From Furcasterigmium furcatum (taxonomy: Eukaryota; Ascomycota; Sordariomycetes; Glomerellales; Plectosphaerellaceae): a stretch of 64,000 nucleotides of DNA. The notes under the pieces are model-generated. The model saw nothing but the letters and a program-made list of their open reading frames with translations. It was not told where the DNA came from and did not search any database. Positions 57,041 through 64,000 of this stretch are shown here, one piece after another (position 1 is the first letter of the stretch; each line of letters starts with the position of its first letter). Made by a program: the position numbers and the translations under genes. The stretch lies in the NCBI GenBank assembly GCA_001599815.1, contig BCIA01000006.1, forward strand, positions 1,676,961-1,740,960, read 5' to 3'.

Positions 57041-59314
57041 TTAGCGTCCACCGGTGGACTTCGTCGCCCTCGACCTCCCGGTATGCACCTGGCCCATGGA
57101 AGTCTTGGAAGAGTCCTGAGTCCCCCATGCCGGCAAAGTCGGAGGCAACTCCAAAGACGCCGTTGACCTGGGTATCGGTCCGGAGGCATAACCTAGGGAC
57201 AAAGACGGGACGGACTCCGATTGAAGGTCTCCCACAAAATCTCGGACGTGGTGTGTGGCGGTCTCATGGTGCCCCGGGGGCTCCGACGTGCCGTCTCGCC
57301 ACCAGTGGTGGAGAACGTCATGCTGCCACCGCTCATTGTCCTTGATCGTGAGGCTCGTTGTCTCCTGGAAGACTGAGGCCAGCTGATACGCCTCGAGTGG
57401 ACAGGTCCTGACCTGGTGCAAGAGCCAGCGCTGGACATAGTCCGACTCCTCCACTTTCGACGTCGTGTCAAACACCAGCTGATGGATCCCATACTCTTTC
57501 ATGGCAACCTCCAGTTGCAACTTCCTGCCCGGATGCTTCGACGGAAGTTGGGCCACCTGTTTGAGTTCGCCGAGCGCAGATAGGGGCTCAGGCTGACGGA
57601 GCAGGTGATCAGGGCAAGAAAGGAGCGTCGAAAATCGGTGATGGGCCAGGGTCTGCCGGGTTGGCGCCATGTCGTCCAATGCCAGGTCCTCATCAATTTC
57701 CGGATCCAGAGCATATGCCACGGCGTACGATGGGTGCTTCTTCGTGACACCGTGCTGGTGGCACTTCTCTCGGAGGCGTCGCACGAGCGCTCTCGCTTCC
57801 TCAAGCCTTGCCTCCTTCTCTGCCTCTTCTCGAGGGAATTCGTTCACAAACTCTTCGTTTTCTTCCCGTGCCCTCTTGCTAATGTTCTTCTGCAGTTCCG
57901 TGTCATACTTGATCTGCTCACGCCGCACTCGGAGCTCCTCCAGGTCTTCGACGGCCAGGCCCATATCGCCGATCGCATCGACAAGGGCTTTCCAGAACGG
58001 ATGGTCGTCGTCGGAGCCAGTCGGCCCGTTCCATGAGATGCCGAGTAGTTCGAAAGGCACGTCCCGCTCGTACTCGGGATGCTCAACTGGATCTCGAGCG
58101 TTTGGGGCTACCGCGGTGGTACGCTCACGAAGGTATCGTCTAGCTATAGTGCTGAAAAATTCGACCTCCAAAACGTTGAGCTCTCCTTCACTCTTGTCGA
58201 GCTCAAGTTCTAGCAACTCGTATTGACTTTCCACGTACTGGTATTCAGTGTGTAGTCGTTGCATTTCCTCAAAACGGTGGTCCAGGGCCAACTTGGATGG
58301 AGATTCTCGAGAGGCAAGCATAAGCCGCGCAAAATTCATGAAGGTTGTGTCAGCCTTGTCTTTTTTGCGGCGAAGCTCGCGCATCTTGTTGCGCTCGCGA
58401 GCCATCATTTCCTTCGTGACCCCGATGCTGATGCGGTTCTCTTTGATCTTTCCCCAATAGCCTTGTATTATGCCATCCTCAGAGGAGAAAGATGACTCGG
58501 ACGCATCAGACACAGTTGAAGTGTCCCGTCTCGATGTCGAACTCGGGATGAGGTTGGTATGCGCTAACCTGTTGGTCCTCCTCTCTGTTTGACCAACTGT
58601 ACTAGTGATGGCGTGGGTCAGATACTTCCTGTTGCGGAACAGGGCAGCTCGCGAGCCCACGGTAGGTAATAGTGGCGGGAACTGAAGTTTATTGGTGCCG
58701 AACATGTCTTCGCTCTCGGTGAGCGACCCGCTTGACGTGCTGTGAGGCCGAGGGGGCGTGAAGACAGGCTGATGCAAATATTTCAGGAGGAGCTGCTCTC
58801 TCTCCTCGCCCCATGGTTCTGAGGTCGGTCGAGATGATACTGAGAAGTCCGGGCTAGCCGTGCGTCGTTCGGGGTCAGGATAGGTCGATGGGCACGAGTG
58901 GACTTCGGATGGCGGCGAAGAAGTGAAAGGAAGTCGTCGCGGAGGTATCGGGGGCGGAGGCGGCGGTGGGAGGACCGGTGACTTCGGGCTGAATGGCCCA
59001 TTATCATGGTTGAGTGTCGCTCGACTCGAAATGGAGCCCGGAGGAGGAGGCGGCGGCGGCAGTCGTAGAGGGGTGGCTGCGTGGGCCAGGGACGACCCAG
59101 ATGTATTCCTCAGGTGCGACATGTTGCCATTGTTCGGTCGCGTCGAAGAGGAGATGGATGATGGAGGGGGAACATGTTGTGCTGGGAGGAGGGTCGCGTC
59201 GCCGCCGCCGTCATGGCCCGCAAAGGGGACAACGAGGTTGCTGATGGATGGACCGCGACGCTTGTCGAGGTAGGCCGTGGGAGTGCTGGTGAGGTTGATG
59301 ACTCTAGTTGCCAT
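57041..59314 (-). CDS. Proline-rich coiled-coil protein of unknown function
   Basis: Start taken at ATG 59314 (MATRVINLTSTPTAYLDK); the frame is open seven codons further but begins there with GTG. Single exon, 757 aa. Residues 1-220 are Ser/Pro-rich with two poly-Pro runs (LPPPPPPPGS near 85 and VLPPPPPPPIPP near 115), typical ligands for SH3, WW or profilin domains. Residues about 280-420 are helical and strongly charged (RERNKMRELRRKKDKADTTF; then EEMQRLHTEYQYVESQYELL), a probable coiled coil, followed by YERDVPFELLGISWNGPTGS and another helical block (REEAEKEARLEEARALVRRL). The last 200 residues have Trp-containing helices (VQRWLLHQVRTCP, RWQHDVLHHWWRDG). It looks like a cytoskeletal or scaffold protein; no family was recognised. 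Confidence 0.8.
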   Translation of the reverse strand: MATRVINLTSTPTAYLDKRRGPSISNLVVPFAGHDGGGDATLLPAQHVPPPSSISSSTRPNNGNMSHLRNTSGSSLAHAATPLRLPPPPPPPGSISSRATLNHDNGPFSPKSPVLPPPPPPPIPPRRLPFTSSPPSEVHSCPSTYPDPERRTASPDFSVSSRPTSEPWGEEREQLLLKYLHQPVFTPPRPHSTSSGSLTESEDMFGTNKLQFPPLLPTVGSRAALFRNRKYLTHAITSTVGQTERRTNRLAHTNLIPSSTSRRDTSTVSDASESSFSSEDGIIQGYWGKIKENRISIGVTKEMMARERNKMRELRRKKDKADTTFMNFARLMLASRESPSKLALDHRFEEMQRLHTEYQYVESQYELLELELDKSEGELNVLEVEFFSTIARRYLRERTTAVAPNARDPVEHPEYERDVPFELLGISWNGPTGSDDDHPFWKALVDAIGDMGLAVEDLEELRVRREQIKYDTELQKNISKRAREENEEFVNEFPREEAEKEARLEEARALVRRLREKCHQHGVTKKHPSYAVAYALDPEIDEDLALDDMAPTRQTLAHHRFSTLLSCPDHLLRQPEPLSALGELKQVAQLPSKHPGRKLQLEVAMKEYGIHQLVFDTTSKVEESDYVQRWLLHQVRTCPLEAYQLASVFQETTSLTIKDNERWQHDVLHHWWRDGTSEPPGHHETATHHVRDFVGDLQSESVPSLSLGYASGPIPRSTASLELPPTLPAWGTQDSSKTSMGQVHTGRSRATKSTGGR

Positions 59315-61442
59315 GTAGGGGCCGTGGAAGCTCACGGATGAGCAGGCCGTGATGCATTGCAGTCCGTGCCGGTCGGGGAATCAGGAGGTGACAAGGTGTT
59401 CAGGGGTTGGTTGGGAGATGAAATGAGGTGGCGCGCTGTGCTCGCGTCGTCGGATGATCAGTAGGTCGGTAGTTAGGTAGGTGACGGGCTGGCTGTCGGG
59501 GCCGGCACTGGATAGCGGAGAGGGGGAATATTGACAAAGGGCAATGAGGTGGTGATGTCTCGGTGTGCAAGAGCAGCCTTGTGTGGGTCGGATGATGAAA
59601 TATGGCCAGGTTGGATGGAGGAGGGAAGGGAGCCCGAGGCAATCCCAGGATGCAAGACTGAGGCTGACCGAGTTTCTTGGTACTGTCTTCCATCGGTGAC
59701 GGGGATGTTCCAGCGCGTTGGAAGGCGCGGGACACGGGAGCTAGCGCTCTAGCTCTCTAAAAGCACGGGCCGCGCCCCCACCCAAAGTCGCTAAAGCTGC
59801 GACCGTTTCAGGGATCAAGGTGCCGATGCCCACTAAATCTGCCAGCTCAGGTTCCCCAAAGGCTTAAGATTGGATTCCGTGGCCGATCCAGGCTCGGAGG
59901 CTCGGATGTGGATTTATTACAGGAACGGAAGGTCTTCTTTCTTGTAGTTGCTGGACTTCTATGGATTTGAGAGCCGAAGCTGGTGTTTGGGCCCGAAGTC
60001 TCGACCTCCACTCGAGCACTTTGTTGTTCGTACGACGTACCTTCCTGGCACCTCAGTCGCGGTCTCTCGGTCTTCCTTCCTGTCCGGGCCAGGTGACCTG
60101 ATAGAATGGAAGGTGCAGTCCGCTTGCCCTGAGAAGGCAGGTGAACGTTTCATGTTTCCCGCCCGCCGGGCATTCGTTTGGCCTCTCTCGGCGGATTACT
60201 CGACGGCAATCCACGTCTTCTCTCCATGTCTCGCCCTCAGCACCGAAGTCTTCAGCCCCAACCCCGTCAACACGGCCAAGCGTGATGTCTTCCCCCGACA
60301 CGCATGTCCCCGCGCCACCCCATTCGGCAACGGTTCAAGAGGCGCGGCATGGCCCGTGGAGTCACTCAAGCTGACTAGGCACCCACGCCGCCAACGACAG
60401 ACATCAGAGGCAACCCTCTCCGCTATCGAGCATCCGACACGACATTTCCAAGACGCGGTCGCATCCATCCCGCATCCCGCGAGCACAATGTACTGGTACT
60501 CCTCGGCCCATCAGGCTGCGCACACCACACCAACTCCTGTTTAGGCACGGATACAGGGATTAGCTTGTCTTTGGGCCCTACACTCCCCATCCAGCTGCTG
60601 ATGCTGAGCATCGTCAGGAGACAGATGCGTTTCCTCTTGCTTCTCCCACGCACGCGCTGTACGACCGAGGCCGATCGACGGCTGGACATTTGGACTCGCA
60701 CTAGCATCCATCCCTATCAAGGCGGCAGACGAGAAGCAACGCTCGAGCAACATAACTGCCACGGCCACCTTCGCAACCTCTCTGCCTCCGTTACCCCCCA
60801 TCGGCCCGGCCATCGTCGTCCTCTTCTGCAGCGGGGCTCCTCGTCTGTGGTTCGGCTACCTCAGGTCTTGTTCTACTTATAGATAAGACGACATAACGAA
60901 CACGCCGGGCAACCACACCTCTCCTCCCCGGTCCACCCTCCCTCTCCTCCACTCTGGCCCTCGCTGCCTCCCTTTGACTGTCCTGTCCTGTCTCGTCTTC
61001 TCTTCTCCCGACATTCTGCCACGCTGCTCACGGGAGCTGCAAGCAAGCTACGAGCATGCAGTCTAAATGAGCCCGCCCTCCTTCTTGCCAGAACCATCTT
61101 ACCATCTGCCACTCAAATTGCTCTCCATACGTCACGGGTCCCGACACCCTCTCTCCACCAATCCCCTCCCGCCGCCTCACCACTTCCCCCATACAAGGAC
61201 GGAAAGGCCCGGGTTTCTCTCGCCTTGCCTTGGTTATCTCCCCCTCTGACTTCGCAACCTGCTGTCCCGCCTGGTTCGCGGGCTTTCGTGAGCCTCACTC
61301 CGTCCAAATCGACGCCCTGCTCGGCCAAGGCTTACACCGCGCAGTGCCGCGAGACGAGAAAGTCTCCACATGACCACGACTGCTTGAGGCTTTGGGGAGC
61401 TCGGCTTCTTTCCCAACGACGACTACCGCTGGCTTGTCCAAG
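59315..61442. other. Intergenic (2.1 kb), divergent promoters
   Basis: Separates the divergent coiled-coil (minus) and DUF6590 (plus) genes, so it should carry both promoters. The 60900-61440 part is C/T-rich, consistent with a transcribed leader. No gene was supported. Confidence 0.5.
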
Positions 61443-61553
61443 ATGCTACGATGCCCAGGCACGGCAGTCGCAAGAATCGTGACCCTGTCCCCGGGCCCTG
61501 GAGTCCATGGGCGTGGGATCCTGCGAGAGGGGAATATTATCGCGCACGCGTAG
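61443..61553 (+). promoter_or_regulatory. Overlapping upstream ORF on the DUF6590 gene
   Basis: An ATG at 61443, eight bases before the main start, opens a 36-codon frame in another phase that ends at TAG 61551-61553, inside exon 1. Ribosomes that use it would miss the main start, so it may lower expression. Confidence 0.5.
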
Positions 61554-62846
61554 GCGTAGATGGTTCGTCCCCCCTCCTTGCGACGATGCTACTACAATCA
61601 CTGACGCGTTGTCCGTGACAGACAACTGGGAGTACGAGTGGAACCCAGGAGGCGCCTCAGAGGATGTCGACGATGTCGCAGAGGATCTTAAAAGCTTGAA
61701 CATTGAAGAAGAGGAACCGGTACCAAGTGAGTCTAAGTGACTCTCTTTAAGTCAACGTTGCTGACCATTCCCCCCAGCAACCCAATACACAAGCCGCGGC
61801 AAAGGTAAAAGTGTTCAGGACCCCGATGAACCCGATGAACCCGATGATGCGGAACCTGGCGGCTACGGATCCGACACCCCGACCGAGCTTGCCGCAGACG
61901 ATGACGATGATTCTGATCTTCAAGCCCTGCTTAATGAGAGCCGTCGGCACGGTCGGCACGGTCGAGCAGGAGAGCCATCTGGCTCGGGGAGCTACAGTAA
62001 GAACCCAGCACGACTTTCTTGGAAGCCGGCCTTTGCTCATGTGTCATAGATGAGGAACCGGCATACACCGTAGAGCCAGAGGTCGATCCGACGGATATAC
62101 TGCCCGTCGACGAGGATGCTACGATAGTGACAGGTGTGCCTGTTGTGGAGGCACTTGATCCACGTGAGATCCTCCTCCCCCTCTGATGCAGGCCGGATAG
62201 GTATTTACATTCTCTCAGGTTATCGGGTTGAGCGAAGTAGCCGATGGGCACCAGGAACCGTGAGTCTATTCATTCGATGTTGAAAACTACACGGAAAGAC
62301 GCTCACACCGACGCACAGGTATTCAAGATATACTGGTCGGAGCCAATGGGCGCAAGCGGCGCCCTGTCAGTGTCGAGCAAGCAGATGTTTACAGGCGACT
62401 TCGGATCATTTTACACGGGTTTCAGGCGCTTCATTGTCGTCGCCACGGATGAAGGTCATAGTACCTGCGTGTATGTTTTCTGCACCTTCACTTTCGCCCC
62501 CCGACTGACAAATGGCAGGCCAGTTGCTACCTATGGCGGAAAGGGCTGCAAGAAGCACGGCGTCAAGGCATCGAAGCACGGTGTCATATACGCGTACGGA
62601 ACGAAGATTCGGTCGGTTGACGGAGAGCCTCGTCTTGGATTTCCGTCTGTGCGAATGAAGTTCACCGCCGATGGCGAAAAGCTTGCGCCCGCGTCGCGGG
62701 TCAACTACTCCAAGTTGATCACGATCGAGCATAACTGCAAGGTGTTCTTCATCGGCTACATCCACAAGCGCGACTTCGACATCGTTACAGAGGCTGTCGA
62801 CGACTGCTGGGGAGTCAAGCAACGACACACCGGCTACTTGGAGTAG
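61451..62846 (+). CDS. DUF6590 domain protein, 7 exons
   Basis: Exons 61451-61562, 61622-61726, 61778-61996, 62050-62163, 62219-62259, 62319-62470 and 62519-62846 join to 356 aa. The N-terminus (MPRHGSRKNRDPVPGPWSPW, then DPARGEYYRARVGVDDNWEY) is typical of this ascomycete family. Residues 55-180 are acidic and disordered, with a short DEP/DDD repeat (DPDEPDEPDDAEP). The DUF6590 domain occupies about 195-350: VFKIYWSEPMG, SFYTGFRRFIVVATDEGHST, PVATYGGKGCKKHGVKASKH, KLAPASRVNYSKLITIEHN, CKVFFIGYIHKRDFDIV. The family's function is unknown; members are numerous in filamentous fungi and often lie in variable regions. Introns of 48-60 nt all have GT..AG ends. The start was chosen because it gives the conserved N-terminus. 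Confidence 0.9.
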
Positions 62847-64000
62847 ATGCCCGGACGTCTACCACCCTCTATTTACCACGTTATTTATCTCACGACTTAG
62901 CGTCGACATGTCGCTACCAGAAAATTTATACGTTTTATCATCTCGACGGCACGGACGACATCTGCGCACCCACGGATGGCGAAGGAAGCCATGCTCCGAC
63001 TGGCAGATGGCCGGTTTATCTCCGACTCAGGACTGGGACCCAGCGACCGTGGCGGTGGCCTCATCAGGATAACGGTGTGGACAGGACACTCATGATTGTT
63101 CTTACTTATTTTCTTTTCTGGCATTATGATTTATGCAACACAGGCAAGCATTATGTTCTGCCGGTGGAAGCAGGAGAGCCAGCATTAGACGGAATGTGCT
63201 CAACAACTGCGGGCCATGCATGGCACTCGTTTTCACGTCGACTGTAGGTATGGTTAGACGCAAGGCATCACCAGCTTCGCGGTTTCTTTCGAAATATGAC
63301 ATTTACTGTTTCCTTGGACGGCGGGGCGGCCAGTGATGGGGCCCATCCAACATTGGCATTCGGGAGGTCCAGCCTGATGGGATTTGCGTTATCGTCAAGA
63401 GTCACATACCACCCATGTGTTGCCTGGTGATTGAGTGCCTCATGACCTACGTATGCAAGGGACCCCCCGGAGAGCTGGCAGATCGGTGAGGCAACCAGAC
63501 CAACAGACGTACCTGCAGAAGGAAACTACAATTCCAACAACACAGCCTCATCGAACAGTCACGCACCTGCAATTGGAAGCCGAGATAAAGCTCCAACAAA
63601 GTGCTCCCAATGGACCAGCTGGCGAGGGAATCCTTGCTTTCCAGTTGGATTTCTGCCCGATTTTACATCGGTAGCCCGAGCCTGGATTGTGGCGACAAGG
63701 CCAGGTCTATCGGCATCCGTTCCGGTGTAGGCATTCCCGTCTTGACCGAAGAAGTCAACGAGGTCTGAGCGATTGGATGGACCGGATTTAAGCTGCTGAC
63801 TGATGTTGGTCTAGCGCTTCCATGAGCCGAGGCTCGGTAACGACCATTTGTCTCCTGGCTAGCAGCTGGTCGATTCCCCCGCAGACGTCACCACCACGCG
63901 CACTGTACCCAATTGCGATCCCATTGCCTGGTTAGGATGGATTTCCGGGGGCGGACCCCTTGCTCCCTGAACGGTATCTCGTAAAGTTGAGCACGGTGGA
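62847..64000. other. Terminal stretch without a supported gene
   Basis: Downstream of the DUF6590 gene to the window edge. No frame above 80 codons and no RNA gene pattern was found. Confidence 0.5.

Overview
The window looks like nuclear DNA of a filamentous ascomycete, most likely a Sordariomycete. The reasons are: genes are split by short introns (about 45-60 nt, a few up to 200) with GT..AG ends and CTGAC/CTAAC-type branch sites; the families present are typical of moulds (cAMP-receptor-like GPCR, AzgA purine permease, DUF6590 protein, ascomycete P450); there is a nuclear tRNA-Phe with a 17-nt intron; and long gene-free stretches separate genes on both strands. No mobile element, viral sequence or CRISPR array was recognised. 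All exon joins were worked out by hand from splice signals and frame; each multi-exon model closes to a whole number of codons.

Layout. 1-1440: 3' part of an F-box/LRR-like gene. 2415-5228: a divergent pair, ribosomal protein uL22 (RPL17, minus) and fibrillarin (plus), sharing a 713-bp promoter region. 5792-5881: tRNA-Phe (minus) with a pol III terminator. 6132-6932: an asparagine/glutamine-rich protein. 11348-12776: cAMP-receptor-like GPCR. 14282-16300: four-exon methyltransferase-like gene. 20828-23158: nine-exon AzgA-type purine transporter. 23762-24776: UCH37/UCHL5-type deubiquitinase. 26835-27644: disordered protein. 29657-35315: 1867-aa DH/PH-type (RhoGEF-like) protein. 35915-36793: endonuclease/exonuclease/phosphatase-fold enzyme. 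41193-42971: Arg/Ser-rich, probably regulatory protein behind an unusually long ATG-free leader. 44827-46032: single-pass membrane protein. 46267-51219: two secreted proteins on the minus strand, one with two cysteine modules and acidic tracts, the other with 32-residue repeats. 51835-53610: five-exon cytochrome P450. 57041-59314: proline-rich coiled-coil protein. 61451-62846: seven-exon DUF6590 protein with an overlapping upstream ORF.

The genes do not form one pathway. The clearest functional link is RPL17 with fibrillarin (ribosome production). The minus-strand run from 46 to 54 kb (two secreted proteins, one P450) is an accessory-looking block but lacks a biosynthetic backbone enzyme. The most unexpected signals are a 2.17-kb stretch with no ATG on the coding strand (39023-41192), the secreted protein with CX9C cysteine pairs, the secreted protein whose glycosylation sequons repeat every 32 residues, and the N/Q-rich prion-like protein.
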